From Gammaproteobacteria bacterium (GTDB lineage Bacteria > Pseudomonadota > Gammaproteobacteria > Arenicellales > JAJDZL01): a stretch of DNA of 56,158 nucleotides. Under the pieces are notes generated by a model. That model had not been told where the DNA came from. It searched no databases and was given only the letters and a program-made list of their open reading frames with translations. The number at the start of each line of letters is the position of its first letter. Positions within the stretch are counted from its first letter, which is position 1. Position numbers and translations under genes: made by a program. The stretch spans positions 1 to 56,158 of the forward strand of contig JAJDXD010000081.1 in NCBI GenBank assembly GCA_022823405.1. The letters are read 5' to 3'. This document shows, in pieces, positions 1 through 9,092 of this stretch.

Positions 1-1
1 A

Positions 2-2782
2 GTCGGGTGGGGCGCGAATGCCGTTCCGAATGGTAAGGCAACGCAGGTGGAGATTTATGAGGGACTGGAGGTTTCGAGCGTTAACGCCTGGCCGAGTGTT
101 AAGTTCGATGTTTCTGCTGTCAATGAGATTTTCTCAGCAATTATCCCTGCTGGCTTCTATTACAAGACATTCATGTATCCGCAGAAGTGGTGGATGTTTT
201 ACGAAAAGTGGATCAGAAAAGCAGCCGGATTTGGCGTAGCAGAGTCAGAGACAGATCCAGACCGTTATGAAAAAGTCAACGCCTGGTGCGATGTTCTCGT
301 GGTGGGCGGCGGTCCTGCGGGGCTTTCAACGGCCTTGAGTGCTGCCAGGACAGGTGCCAGGGTGGTTTTGGCAGACGAAAAGGGAGAGTTAGGCGGCGGA
401 TTGCTTCGTTGCAAAGACGGAAGTCGCAGAAAATGGTTGGCTGATACTCTTGCTCAGCTCGCCGAACTTCCGAATTGCAGACTGTTGCGACGTACCACAG
501 CTGTCGGATATTACGATGCGAACTTTCTGGTTCTCAATGAGCGCTTGACTGATCATTTGTCTGCATCAGTTGCTAGTCAGTCACGAGAACGGCTATGGCG
601 AACCCGGGCAAAACAGGTGGTTCTAGCAACCGGTGCGATTGAGCGACCCATCGTTTTTGGTAACAACGATTTGCCTGGTGTGATGCTCTGCTCAGCGGTG
701 TCCGAATATATCCATCGATTCGCAGTCAAGCCTGGGTCACGCTCAGTCATATTTACAAACAATGACAGTGCCTATTTGACTGCGCTGGATATGACCATGG
801 CCGGGATTCAGTTAATTGCTGTCATTGATGTTCGTAGAGATGTATCAAACGAGTGGATTGAAGAACTTCGTTCTCATGGCGTCGAACTGAAGTTTGGATT
901 TGCAGTGAAAAGTGCGAATGGCAGGGCACGCGTCCGCGCTGTCAAAGTGCAAGCACTTTCTGTTGACGGTACATCTTTAACCGGCTCACAGATTACTTTC
1001 AACTGTAACTTGCTGGCCGTATCAGGCGGTTGGAGTCCGGCGGTCCATTTGCATGCACAATCGGGAGGGAAACCCGTATTCGATTCGGTCAATGCATGTT
1101 TTGTTCCCGGTGATTCCGCACAGAATGAAGAGTCGGTTGGTGCTGCCAATGCTGGTTTTTTATATGAGCAGGCGATTGAAGATGGGACAAGAATTGGAAC
1201 TGCCGCTGCCGCTCAGTCAGGATTTGGTGACGTTGAAGCTTCAAATGAAGTGCAGGCAATCGAGAACAGTGCTCAGAACTCGCTTGCTATCCAGCCTTTC
1301 TGGCGGGTACCAAGTTCAGGCTCATCTCAGAAACAGTTCGTCGATTTTCAGAATGATACGACTGCCAAAGACATTGAATTGGCAGCACGCGAAGGCTATC
1401 GCTCAATTGAGCATCTAAAGCGCTACACATTGCTTGGATTTGGAACAGATCAGGGTAAGCTGGGTAATATCAACGGTATGGCAATTCTGTCGCAGGAACT
1501 CAATCAGAATCTGGCAGATACTGGGACGACAACATTTCGACCGCTCTATACACCCGTAACATTTGGAGCAATCGCAGGCCGTGAAGTCGGCCCCCAATTC
1601 TTCGACACAATTCGCAAGACTGCAATGCATTCCTGGCATGTCGAACAGAGTGCGTTGTTTGAAAATGTAGGGCAATGGAAGCGGCCCTGGTATTATCCTC
1701 AAACGGGAGAATCGATGGCAGAGGCCGTCAATCGGGAATGCATGGCTGTACGAAAACAGGTTGGAGTGCTTGATGCATCCACACTGGGAAAAATAGAAAT
1801 CTTTGGTCCGGACTCCACTGAATTCCTGAACTACATGTACACCAATGCCTGGAATACACTGAAGACTGGCAATTGCCGCTATGGCCTGATGCTAGGTGAA
1901 AATGGTATGGTCATGGATGACGGTGTAACGTCAAAACTAGGTGACAATCACTACTACATGACAACGACAACCGGTGGTGCAGCGCATGTGCTGAGTTGGA
2001 TGGAGCAGTGGCGACAGACTGAATGGCCGCATATGAAGGTGTATTTCACTTCGGTCACGGATCAGTGGGCGGTTGCCTCCGTCTCAGGTCCAAAAGCTCG
2101 CGACCTGCTTGAAAAAGTCACCTCTGGAATTAGTCTGTCTGATAGTGAATTTCCATTCATGTCATTCAAGGAAGGGACGGTGTGTGGTGTTGCGGCGCGT
2201 ATATTCCGAATTAGCTTTAGCGGTGAACTTTCCTATGAAATCAACGTCGAAGCCAACTATGGTCTGCATGTTTGGCGTGAGCTGTTTGAAGCGGGGCGAG
2301 AGTTTGGAATCACCCCTTATGGGACTGAAACCATGCATGTACTGCGAGCCGAAAAGGGCTTCATCATTGTCGGACAGGACACGGACGGTTCGGTAACGCC
2401 GGATGATCTCGGGATGAATTGGATCGTATCGAAGAAAAAAGACTTTCTCGGCAAGCGTTCACTCAGTCGTTCGGATTGTGTGCGACCTGACAGAAAACAG
2501 TTTGTGGGCCTTTTGACGGAAGATCCCGATGTCGTTCTGCCGGAAGGTGCACAACTGGTTGACGAGCCATCAAACGCCTACCCTGTGCCAATGATTGGGC
2601 ACGTAACGTCGAGTTACTGGAGTGCAACCTTGGGCCGGTCCATCGCGTTGGCTGTTGTCAAAGGCGGTCATTCCCGACTTGGTGCGAAAATCCATTCAAC
2701 CCTCATGTCGGGTGAATCCATATCGGTCACCATTTCGAAACCGGTTTTTTACGATGCTGAAGGAGAACGGCAGCATGTTTGA
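2..2782 (+). CDS. soxA: sarcosine oxidase alpha subunit (5' end outside window)
   Basis: Large subunit of heterotetrameric sarcosine oxidase, which oxidatively demethylates sarcosine to glycine and passes the methyl carbon to tetrahydrofolate as 5,10-methylene-THF, making H2O2. The frame is open from base 2 with no start, so the N-terminus lies upstream; a GTG at 47 is internal. About 926 residues are visible of a family near 1000. A dinucleotide-binding motif GGGPAG sits near visible residue 102. The last 400 or so residues form a GcvT-like aminomethyltransferase domain, beginning around the motif VGVLDASTLGKIEIFGP. soxG overlaps the end by 8 bases, the usual soxBDAG order, so soxB and soxD are expected just left of the window. 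Family assignment is firm. Confidence 0.93.
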   Translation, partial: VGWGANAVPNGKATQVEIYEGLEVSSVNAWPSVKFDVSAVNEIFSAIIPAGFYYKTFMYPQKWWMFYEKWIRKAAGFGVAESETDPDRYEKVNAWCDVLVVGGGPAGLSTALSAARTGARVVLADEKGELGGGLLRCKDGSRRKWLADTLAQLAELPNCRLLRRTTAVGYYDANFLVLNERLTDHLSASVASQSRERLWRTRAKQVVLATGAIERPIVFGNNDLPGVMLCSAVSEYIHRFAVKPGSRSVIFTNNDSAYLTALDMTMAGIQLIAVIDVRRDVSNEWIEELRSHGVELKFGFAVKSANGRARVRAVKVQALSVDGTSLTGSQITFNCNLLAVSGGWSPAVHLHAQSGGKPVFDSVNACFVPGDSAQNEESVGAANAGFLYEQAIEDGTRIGTAAAAQSGFGDVEASNEVQAIENSAQNSLAIQPFWRVPSSGSSQKQFVDFQNDTTAKDIELAAREGYRSIEHLKRYTLLGFGTDQGKLGNINGMAILSQELNQNLADTGTTTFRPLYTPVTFGAIAGREVGPQFFDTIRKTAMHSWHVEQSALFENVGQWKRPWYYPQTGESMAEAVNRECMAVRKQVGVLDASTLGKIEIFGPDSTEFLNYMYTNAWNTLKTGNCRYGLMLGENGMVMDDGVTSKLGDNHYYMTTTTGGAAHVLSWMEQWRQTEWPHMKVYFTSVTDQWAVASVSGPKARDLLEKVTSGISLSDSEFPFMSFKEGTVCGVAARIFRISFSGELSYEINVEANYGLHVWRELFEAGREFGITPYGTETMHVLRAEKGFIIVGQDTDGSVTPDDLGMNWIVSKKKDFLGKRSLSRSDCVRPDRKQFVGLLTEDPDVVLPEGAQLVDEPSNAYPVPMIGHVTSSYWSATLGRSIALAVVKGGHSRLGAKIHSTLMSGESISVTISKPVFYDAEGERQHV

Positions 2783-3371
2783 CTCAACTCAGCAGACTCC
2801 GCTGGCAGAGTTCTCAATGCAGAACGACGTGCGCGCTGAGTTCAATGGCGTAAATCTCCTGGAGCTGTCAAACCTGGAGCATTTCAATTTGAGGCTCCAG
2901 CCAGATAACATGTACCTGATGGGTCGCCTGCAGGATGTGCTGGGATTTCACGTACCGCTTGAGCCAAACACATTTGTAATTCATGAAAATATTCTTTGCA
3001 GTTGGCTTGGACCCGATGAATGGCTGGTTGTTGCGCCACTTGATCAATCCAATAGCGTAGAACTGGCGGTGAGAGAGAACTTAACGGGCCTGTTCGCGAC
3101 CTTGACAAAACTTGGCAGCGCGCAAACGATCATTCGGGTATCCGGATTACACGCCATCGCATTTTTATCGAGGGGAATCGCAATTGACCTTGATCCCTCC
3201 GGTTTCAAACCTGGGCAGTGCGTCCAAACAATCATGGCTCACACCAATGTTACGGTATTGAATCACTCCCAGGAAGAATCGATTTTCGATTTGATTGTGA
3301 GGCGAAGTTTCGCTGACCACCTATGGCGGTGGCTTCTAGATGTTGGACAGGAGGCAGAATTTCGCGGGTAA
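2775..3371 (+). CDS. soxG: sarcosine oxidase gamma subunit
   Basis: Small subunit of heterotetrameric sarcosine oxidase, 198 residues, related to the GcvT fold and thought to help hold the complex near the folate site. The start ATG at 2775 is chosen because AGGAGA lies just upstream at 2760-2766. A longer frame from 2622 would run deep into soxA. The gene overlaps the soxA stop by 8 bases, which indicates translational coupling. Sequence conservation is weaker than for soxA, as is usual for gamma subunits, so the call depends partly on context. It is convergent with metF. Confidence 0.85.
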   Translation: MFDSTQQTPLAEFSMQNDVRAEFNGVNLLELSNLEHFNLRLQPDNMYLMGRLQDVLGFHVPLEPNTFVIHENILCSWLGPDEWLVVAPLDQSNSVELAVRENLTGLFATLTKLGSAQTIIRVSGLHAIAFLSRGIAIDLDPSGFKPGQCVQTIMAHTNVTVLNHSQEESIFDLIVRRSFADHLWRWLLDVGQEAEFRG

Positions 3372-3428
3372 ACCTGGTCAGACGTGGAGCCTGATCGAAA
3401 CAGTCAAGGTTTTCAACACTGAGCAGAC

Positions 3429-4316
3429 TTAGATTTTCACTCCAGCCATTTCCATGATACCCGGGATCTTGTCTTCCCAGCCAATGGCCATAATATGGAG
3501 GCCGCCTGCGGCTTGGCGAAGATCTCGCACAATGTCAGCGGAAATCTGCTGACTTGTTTCCACGATTTTCTCTTTGTTCTCTTGTTGATCCGCAATTTTC
3601 TGAATCAGGTGGTCAGGTACGGTGATTCCAGGAACTCGCTCATTCATGTACATTGCCATCTTGACCGACTTGATCGGAATCACACCGGCCAGGACAGGTA
3701 CTTTGATGTCACCGCACTTATCGAGAAAACGAGTGAATTCTTCGATGTCGTATACAGCCTGAGTTTGCAGGAACGACGCGCCCGCTTCTATTTTGCGATG
3801 CAGATTTTCTATTTCGACATCCGGATTCGTCGAACCTGGATTAAACACCGCACCGACGCAGAAGCTGGGTGTGCCATTGAGTTTATGACCCGTATAGTCT
3901 GTACCGGACTGCAGTGCATTAACCGCATCCAGAAGTTGTGAAGCAAAGAGGTCGAAGACGGGTTTTGCATCCGGGTGGTCACCATTCTTCGGTGGGTCTC
4001 CACCCATGAAAACCAGGTTTTCTACGCCCAGTGCTGCGGCACCTAGCATGCAGGCTTGGATAGCGATTCGATTTTTATCCCTAGAGGTCATCTGAACAAT
4101 GGGCTCAACACCGCGATCAAGCAACAGATGAGCGACTGCAGTTGGGTCCATTGCCATACGCGCTGCGTGAGATTCTGTCAGGTTAAATGCGTGGACGTGG
4201 TTTTTCAGAGAGTCTGCCCTATCCAATAATGGCTTGAGGTCTATGCCCTTTGGGGGTGTCAGTTCGCAGGTGACAATAAACTCCCCGGCATCAATTCGCT
4301 GTTTCAATTTGCCCAT
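3429..4316 (-). CDS. metF: 5,10-methylenetetrahydrofolate reductase
   Basis: Cytoplasmic FAD enzyme that reduces 5,10-methylene-THF to 5-methyl-THF for methionine synthesis, or runs in reverse during methyl-group oxidation. The 295-residue protein has the compact bacterial MTHFR TIM barrel. It opens with the beta-1 strand FIVTCELTPPKG, carries FMGGDPPKNGDHPDAKPVFD in the FAD region, and FLQTQAVYDIEEF matches the conserved F-x-Q-T-Q segment. Its place opposite soxAG, whose product is methylene-THF, suggests a role in disposing of demethylation carbon. No terminator is evident between the convergent genes. A 54-codon ORF of unknown status ends just upstream. Confidence 0.88.
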   Translation of the reverse strand: MGKLKQRIDAGEFIVTCELTPPKGIDLKPLLDRADSLKNHVHAFNLTESHAARMAMDPTAVAHLLLDRGVEPIVQMTSRDKNRIAIQACMLGAAALGVENLVFMGGDPPKNGDHPDAKPVFDLFASQLLDAVNALQSGTDYTGHKLNGTPSFCVGAVFNPGSTNPDVEIENLHRKIEAGASFLQTQAVYDIEEFTRFLDKCGDIKVPVLAGVIPIKSVKMAMYMNERVPGITVPDHLIQKIADQQENKEKIVETSQQISADIVRDLRQAAGGLHIMAIGWEDKIPGIMEMAGVKI

Positions 4317-4331
4317 GTTTAACCTTTGAAT

Positions 4332-4496
4332 TTAATGGCAGTTCAAAATTTTTTTCGAAGCTTTACCGAACCGTTCACTGATCATCTGCGTATCGGATAC
4401 CTCAAAATACATCTCTCTCTGGTTCGACTGCAATTGATGAGACGAATCGCTGAAAGCGCCAGATGAATAATCGGTCAGTAGTGGAAAAGCAGCCAT
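4332..4496 (-). CDS. small ORF of unknown function upstream of metF
   Basis: A 54-codon open frame starting at ATG 4496 and ending 15 bases before the metF start. The C-terminal half is rich in charged residues and reads like coding sequence (for example MISERFGKASKK). I recognise no family and see no clear ribosome binding site. It may be a leader ORF, a decayed gene end, or chance. It lies on the metF strand, so it would be co-transcribed if real. Confidence 0.25.
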   Translation of the reverse strand: MAAFPLLTDYSSGAFSDSSHQLQSNQREMYFEVSDTQMISERFGKASKKILNCH

Positions 4497-4777
4497 TATG
4501 GCTTATTTCGTGGGGTATGGGCACACCTTCAACTGCGAATGGTGGATTAAAATCCGGACTCACATTCTCTTATGCAGTTTCGAATTTGCTGGTGACAGTC
4601 AGCACGATGTTGTTTCATTGCAAATACAGGTGCTTGAAACTAAAATCGACGGTCAATTTCCCCATCGAATTAATTTCGAATTCGATTGCACCGTCATAGT
4701 TTCGCTTGAGTGGTATATCTTGTAGCGAGATCGCAAAGCGAACTTTGCTTTAAAAATGTACAGGGTGATTGGCGTTT
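4497..4777. other. intergenic stretch, nothing recognisable
   Basis: With the flanking small ORF this makes a 460-base gap between metF and the methyltransferase. Overlapping plus-strand frames of 75-78 codons occur (4463-4699 and 4498-4725). They have no family resemblance and no convincing ribosome binding site. Promoters for the two divergent genes must lie here, but no confident -35/-10 pair stands out. Confidence 0.4.
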
Positions 4778-5551
4778 ATGTCATATGACGATCAATTCGT
4801 AGCGGGTCTTGAATGGCTTTGGGGTGAAGGTTTTCTTTCACCCGGTGGCCCAGACTATGTTGCGGACATATTGAGAGGAACAGACCTTACCGGAAGAACG
4901 GTTCTCGATTTCGGCTGTGGAATTGGAGGGATTGACCGACTGCTGGTCACAGAATACGGGGCCTTGCGAGTTTTGGGTCTTGATGTTGTAGATGCGCTGA
5001 TTCAGCGAGCCCGGAGTGATGCGAAAAAATATCTACTGACAGAACAGCTTGAGTTCAAACAGATCGAATCGGAAGTTCTGGATTTTGAGGATGAATCATT
5101 TGATGTAGTCTTTTCGAAGGACGCAATCATTCATTTGCCAGACAAACAGATGGTTGTCAATGAGTTTTACCGAATTTTGCGTCGCAATGGCGTGCTGGTT
5201 GGCAGCGATTGGCTGGGCAGTGATGCAACTCATACTTCCGAGCGCGTGAGAGAATGGCTTGACTTTTCAAAGCTTGATTTTCATTTTTGTACTGCACTTG
5301 AATTAGAGGAACATTTTCGGCTGGCTGGCTTTGATTCGGTTCAGACCAGGGACAGGAATGCTTGGTATCAAGCCGCAGTTCGAGAGGAAATTAACCGCGT
5401 GAGTGGTGTAAACCGGGCAGAGTTTGTGAAGCGCTTTGGTGACGAACAGGCAGACACTCGTTTCAAAAGCTCAACTTTAAAAATGAAAGTTGTTGACGCC
5501 GGGGAGATGCGTCCGACACTGTTTCGTGCTGTCAAGCCCAAATCAATCTAG
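4778..5551 (+). CDS. SAM-dependent methyltransferase, phosphoethanolamine N-methyltransferase-like
   Basis: Class I SAM methyltransferase of 257 residues. The SAM-binding motif VLDFGCGIGG is at about residues 42-51, and SKDAIIHLPDKQ fills the post-II position. The N-terminal WLWGEGFLSPGG and the SKDAIIHL segment resemble phosphoethanolamine N-methyltransferases (Plasmodium PMT type), which methylate phosphoethanolamine to phosphocholine. Sarcosine/dimethylglycine methyltransferases are an alternative. ATG 4778 is preferred over an upstream TTG at 4769 because AGGGTGAT lies 8 bases upstream. The gene stands alone, next to methylamine-demethylation genes. The class is firm; the substrate is inferred. 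Confidence 0.75.
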   Translation: MSYDDQFVAGLEWLWGEGFLSPGGPDYVADILRGTDLTGRTVLDFGCGIGGIDRLLVTEYGALRVLGLDVVDALIQRARSDAKKYLLTEQLEFKQIESEVLDFEDESFDVVFSKDAIIHLPDKQMVVNEFYRILRRNGVLVGSDWLGSDATHTSERVREWLDFSKLDFHFCTALELEEHFRLAGFDSVQTRDRNAWYQAAVREEINRVSGVNRAEFVKRFGDEQADTRFKSSTLKMKVVDAGEMRPTLFRAVKPKSI

Positions 5552-5617
5552 AATGTCGATTCACTGCTGCTAATCAGTAGCTTTTGCAGCGAAGCTAGGC
5601 AATCAGGTGAATCATTA

Positions 5618-5635
5618 TGAGTTCATTGGAACTCA
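5618..5635. terminator. short hairpin between convergent genes
   Basis: A perfect 7-bp stem TGAGTTC/GAACTCA with a 4-base loop (ATTG) sits between the ends of the methyltransferase gene and hutC. The following run CTCTTTG is only weakly T-rich, so this could be a bidirectional terminator but is not a textbook one. Confidence 0.35.
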
Positions 5636-5690
5636 CTCTTTGAGCTTGGGTAAATTTGCGATTATTAACGCGCTGGAACTGTAACGTCAA

Positions 5691-6389
5691 TTAGATGAGT
5701 TCGGCACGCATCGAAAAGCCGGGCTCGTGAAGTAACCTGACCGAAGTAATACACTGTTCACCCTGCCAAGTCATCCGCTCTATAACAAATGCGGCATCGC
5801 CAACTTCAGCAGCAAACAATTGGGCTTCTCTTTCTGTCAAGTTTGCCGCACAAAACGAAATGTCCCCACGCGTAAACATCACGTTTCGAACCAGCCATTC
5901 GTTCACGCTGATAGCTGAGAAGTTGACATCAAAGATTCCGGGCAGCACAACTGGATTCAGCCACCGTTCCTCGTAGATGATCGGTCTCTCGTCCGCCATG
6001 TGTAAATTACAGATATACAGCAACTCGGTACCGTCGTTGAGATTCATTCGGTATTGAACTCGCTCTGGAGCCAATACCTGAGCTCTTTCAGTCAATACGT
6101 GTCGGTATTTTGCGCCGCGCTGCTCGACTTCCAAGCGGATAATGTCAATTTTCAGTGTCGCGTACCGCGACGGCTCCGTCGCCACTCGAGACCCGACCCG
6201 GCGACGTCGGTCAAGTAAACCTGAATCAGCCAGAGCACGCAACGACCGATTGACGGTGGCACGTGCGCACTGAAACTCTACAGCCAACTGCTCTTCCGCA
6301 GGAATCAGATCACCTGGTTGCCAAATACCATCGATAATCCGACCTCGTAACTCATCATGAATAATCTGCCATGACTTGCGCGTTGTCAT
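5691..6389 (-). CDS. hutC: HutC, GntR-family histidine utilisation repressor
   Basis: Transcriptional repressor of hut genes that is released by urocanate. The 232-residue protein has a GntR winged-helix domain at about residues 5-72 (LIPAEEQLAVEFQCARATVN is the recognition region), followed by a UTRA ligand-binding domain. ATG 6389 is chosen because it overlaps the hutF stop as ATGA, giving tight coupling. A longer frame to 6497 would run into hutF. The bicistronic hutF-hutC arrangement and the divergent hutI operon fit an autoregulated HutC whose operator lies in the 7757-7844 gap. Confidence 0.9.
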   Translation of the reverse strand: MTTRKSWQIIHDELRGRIIDGIWQPGDLIPAEEQLAVEFQCARATVNRSLRALADSGLLDRRRRVGSRVATEPSRYATLKIDIIRLEVEQRGAKYRHVLTERAQVLAPERVQYRMNLNDGTELLYICNLHMADERPIIYEERWLNPVVLPGIFDVNFSAISVNEWLVRNVMFTRGDISFCAANLTEREAQLFAAEVGDAAFVIERMTWQGEQCITSVRLLHEPGFSMRAELI

Positions 6390-7756
6390 GTAGTCAACCG
6401 CTCCATGATTCTTTTCTTGGTCTTGAGATACCTTTCCTGAATCGGCTGACGATTGATATGGCATCCCTCCCTGACGACATGACGGCCAGCTGCCCATACG
6501 TCGGAAATTAATCTGTTATCGCCAGAAAATATAAATGTGTCAAGGATTTCGTCGTTCTGACAACAGGCCAACTGTTCGGATTCGGTATTCAGCGTCAGAA
6601 TATCAGCTAAATTTCCAGCCTTGAGCGCACCACTTGATCTTCCCAATGCCAAACTTCCACCAAGTACTGCAGATTCGAACAGTGCCCGCCCGCAGGATTG
6701 ACCAGGTTGCGACAACAGTGCGCGCTGTTGATGCTTCAACCGCTGGGAATACTCGAGCGTCCGTAATTCTTCACACAACGATATTCTGATGTTTGAGTCA
6801 GTACCAACACCGTAGTGACCTTTCTGATTGGTGTATTCAACACCATTGAATATTCCATCGCCCAGGTTGGCCTCGGTTATTGGGCAAAGACCTGCCACAG
6901 CCCCGGTTTGCGCCAATTCGCGTGTTTCAGATTCAGTCATATGTGTTGCATGTACGAGGCACCAGGTGCCGTTCAGTTCGGAATGTTGACAGAGCCACTC
7001 AACCGGGCGCATGCCATAGCAGCTTTCGAACTCGTCGATTTCCATCATCTGCTCAGCAACGTGAAGATGCATCGGTAGTTCGGGCCGAATGTCGCGCAAG
7101 GTAGCAAGATCGGTCGGATCTACTGCGCGCAGCGAATGTACCGCCATCCCCATTCGGCTGTCCGGTGGCAAATTTTGCAGTCCTAGCGATACTTCCTCCA
7201 ACAGCTGGAGATACCCATCCATTGAATTGATAAATCGAAGCTGCTGTGGTAAAGGTGGCTTTCTTTGACAGCCACCATACTGGTAGAAAACGGGAAGCAA
7301 TGTCAATCCAATGCCACTGTGTTCAGCGGCTGCAACAATGCGTGATGATAGTTCTGCAATATCATCATAGTGTTGACCGTCCGATTGATGATGCACATAG
7401 TGAAATTCTGCAACCGATGCAAATCCGCTTTCCAGCATTTCGATCTGAGCATATGTCGTAATTGTCTCGATTTCTTCGGGAATCAACTGATCAATGAACT
7501 CATACATCAGTTTGCGCCAAGTCCAGAATGAATCGCTACCCTTTTGGCTGCGGGTCTCGGTCAAACCGGCCAGTGCGCGCTGAAATCCATGACTGTGCAA
7601 GTTTCCAAGCGCCGGTATCGCAATTCCTACCCGAAACCCTTCCGGTGGTGAATTGGCATCAACCGCTGAAATAGTGCCGGTTCCATTCACCGCAATACGC
7701 ACATCCGATTGCCAGCCCTCAGGGGTCAGCGCTGCTTTAGCCCATATGATTTGCAT
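6386..7756 (-). CDS. hutF: formimidoylglutamate deiminase
   Basis: Amidohydrolase converting N-formimidoyl-L-glutamate to N-formyl-L-glutamate and ammonia, the fourth step of the five-step histidine route. The 456-residue length is typical. The metal site LGNLHSHGFQRALAG (HxH) is near residues 50-65, and the C-terminal GVGTDSNIRISL supplies the conserved aspartate. Presence of HutF together with HutG shows that histidine is degraded to glutamate plus formate and ammonia, not formamide. First gene of the minus-strand hutF-hutC unit, divergent from hutI. Confidence 0.92.
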   Translation of the reverse strand: MQIIWAKAALTPEGWQSDVRIAVNGTGTISAVDANSPPEGFRVGIAIPALGNLHSHGFQRALAGLTETRSQKGSDSFWTWRKLMYEFIDQLIPEEIETITTYAQIEMLESGFASVAEFHYVHHQSDGQHYDDIAELSSRIVAAAEHSGIGLTLLPVFYQYGGCQRKPPLPQQLRFINSMDGYLQLLEEVSLGLQNLPPDSRMGMAVHSLRAVDPTDLATLRDIRPELPMHLHVAEQMMEIDEFESCYGMRPVEWLCQHSELNGTWCLVHATHMTESETRELAQTGAVAGLCPITEANLGDGIFNGVEYTNQKGHYGVGTDSNIRISLCEELRTLEYSQRLKHQQRALLSQPGQSCGRALFESAVLGGSLALGRSSGALKAGNLADILTLNTESEQLACCQNDEILDTFIFSGDNRLISDVWAAGRHVVREGCHINRQPIQERYLKTKKRIMERLTT

Positions 7757-7803
7757 CGCGACTTAAACGAGACTCTGTTTTATATGCATAATATTATTAT
7801 AAT

Positions 7804-7817
7804 TATGTATAGACATA
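7804..7817. promoter_or_regulatory. candidate HutC operator in hutF-hutI divergent region
   Basis: The 88-base gap between hutF and hutI is very AT-rich and contains the interrupted palindrome TATGT-ATAG-ACATA, with a second dyad TTATATGCATAA close by at about 7782-7793. GntR/HutC-type repressors bind AT-rich dyads with TGTATA-like half sites, and the site lies between two hut transcription units. That HutC binds it is inferred. Confidence 0.5.
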
Positions 7818-7844
7818 TGAAATGGAGTTAATGGTACGACGGTG

Positions 7845-9092
7845 ATGACTCAGCAGGTTCTCGAAAACTTGCAACTCGCGACGATGTCAACCAACGGGAT
7901 ACCTTATGGAATGGTTTCAGACGGTGCCATCGTGATTGACAGTGCGACCATTGTGTGGTGCGGACGCAAGGCGCAATTGCCGGATGACTATTCGAACTGG
8001 TCGCGACGCGACCTCGCAGGACGGTTGGTAACGCCCGGCCTGATTGATTGCCATACTCATATCGTATATGGCGGCAACCGCGCCAGGGAATTTGAACTTC
8101 GACTTGGCGGTGCGTCCTATGAGGAAATCACTACACAAGGTGGTGGCATTCACGCCACGCTTAACGAAACGCGTAATCTCTCGGTGCCACAACTGGTAGA
8201 GCAATCATTGACTCGTATCGACGCGCTGATTGCCGAAGGCATCTGTGTCATCGAAATAAAATCAGGCTACGGGCTTGATGTGCAGACTGAACTCAATATG
8301 CTACGAGCGGCTCGTCAAATTGGTAAGGAGCGCCCAATCACCGTAAAGACAAGCTTTCTGGGGGCACATTTGACACCTACTGCCTACCGTGATCATCCTG
8401 AGCGTTACTTGGATGAAGTCTGTATTCCGGCACTCGAAAAAGCTGCAGATGAAGGTTTGGTGGATGCGGTGGATGGATTTTGTGAGAACATCGCTTTTTC
8501 TGCAATCCAACTTGAACGCCTGTTCAGTCGTGCTGAGTCTTTGGGTCTGCCTGTCAAAATTCATGCTGAGCAACTTTCGAACTGTGGTGGTGCTCGGCTG
8601 GCCGCGAAGTACAATGCGCTCTCAGCAGATCACTTGGAATATGCCAACGAGGACGATATCGTGGCGCTTAAAATGAGTGATACCGCCGCGGTACTGTTGC
8701 CAGGTGCTTTCTTCTCACTACGGCAATCCCAAAAACCCCCTGTTCAAATGCTTCGTGACCATGGTGTTACAATCGCCGTTGCAACAGATTGTAATCCAGG
8801 CTCCTCGCCGTTAAATTCGGTCCTGTTGGCAATGAACTTCGCGTGCATTTTGTTTGAATTGACACCTGAAGAAGCGTTGGCCGGGACAACCGTATCAGCT
8901 GCCAAGGCACTCGGGCTATCCAACATGGGTCAGATCAAACCGGGAATGACCGCAAATCTTGCTTTTGGGATGTCAACTCACCGGGAGAAATCGTCTACCC
9001 CATGGGGTTCAACCCGCTCACAGAACGCATCTATGAAGGCCAAGTCAGTGCATCGCTCGCACATTAATCATCTCGACTGTGGAACCATCTAG
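7845..9092 (+). CDS. hutI: imidazolonepropionase, frame broken near C-terminus
   Basis: Metal-dependent amidohydrolase opening the imidazolone ring to give formimidoylglutamate. The HTH metal motif is at residues 70-72; VKIHAEQLSNCGG and VATDCNPGSSP are the other conserved segments. The frame is normal to about codon 374, then departs from the family. One missing T in the run at 8963-8966 explains it. Restoring one T gives AFWDVNSPGEIVYPMGFNPL, the standard HutI ending, stopping at 9067 with 407 residues in total. As read, the tail is out of frame to 9092 and touches the hutG start. This may be a real mutation or a homopolymer error. GTG 7842 is an alternative start. Confidence 0.85.
   Translation: MTQQVLENLQLATMSTNGIPYGMVSDGAIVIDSATIVWCGRKAQLPDDYSNWSRRDLAGRLVTPGLIDCHTHIVYGGNRAREFELRLGGASYEEITTQGGGIHATLNETRNLSVPQLVEQSLTRIDALIAEGICVIEIKSGYGLDVQTELNMLRAARQIGKERPITVKTSFLGAHLTPTAYRDHPERYLDEVCIPALEKAADEGLVDAVDGFCENIAFSAIQLERLFSRAESLGLPVKIHAEQLSNCGGARLAAKYNALSADHLEYANEDDIVALKMSDTAAVLLPGAFFSLRQSQKPPVQMLRDHGVTIAVATDCNPGSSPLNSVLLAMNFACILFELTPEEALAGTTVSAAKALGLSNMGQIKPGMTANLAFGMSTHREKSSTPWGSTRSQNASMKAKSVHRSHINHLDCGTI

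Noticed and set aside
47..2782. soxA starting at GTG 47
   Set aside because: The frame is open to base 2 and the residues upstream (WGANAVPNG) belong to the family, so the GTG is internal.
4317..4460. SAM or SAH riboswitch before metF
   Set aside because: No conserved core or paired helices recognised; the stretch reads more like a short ORF.
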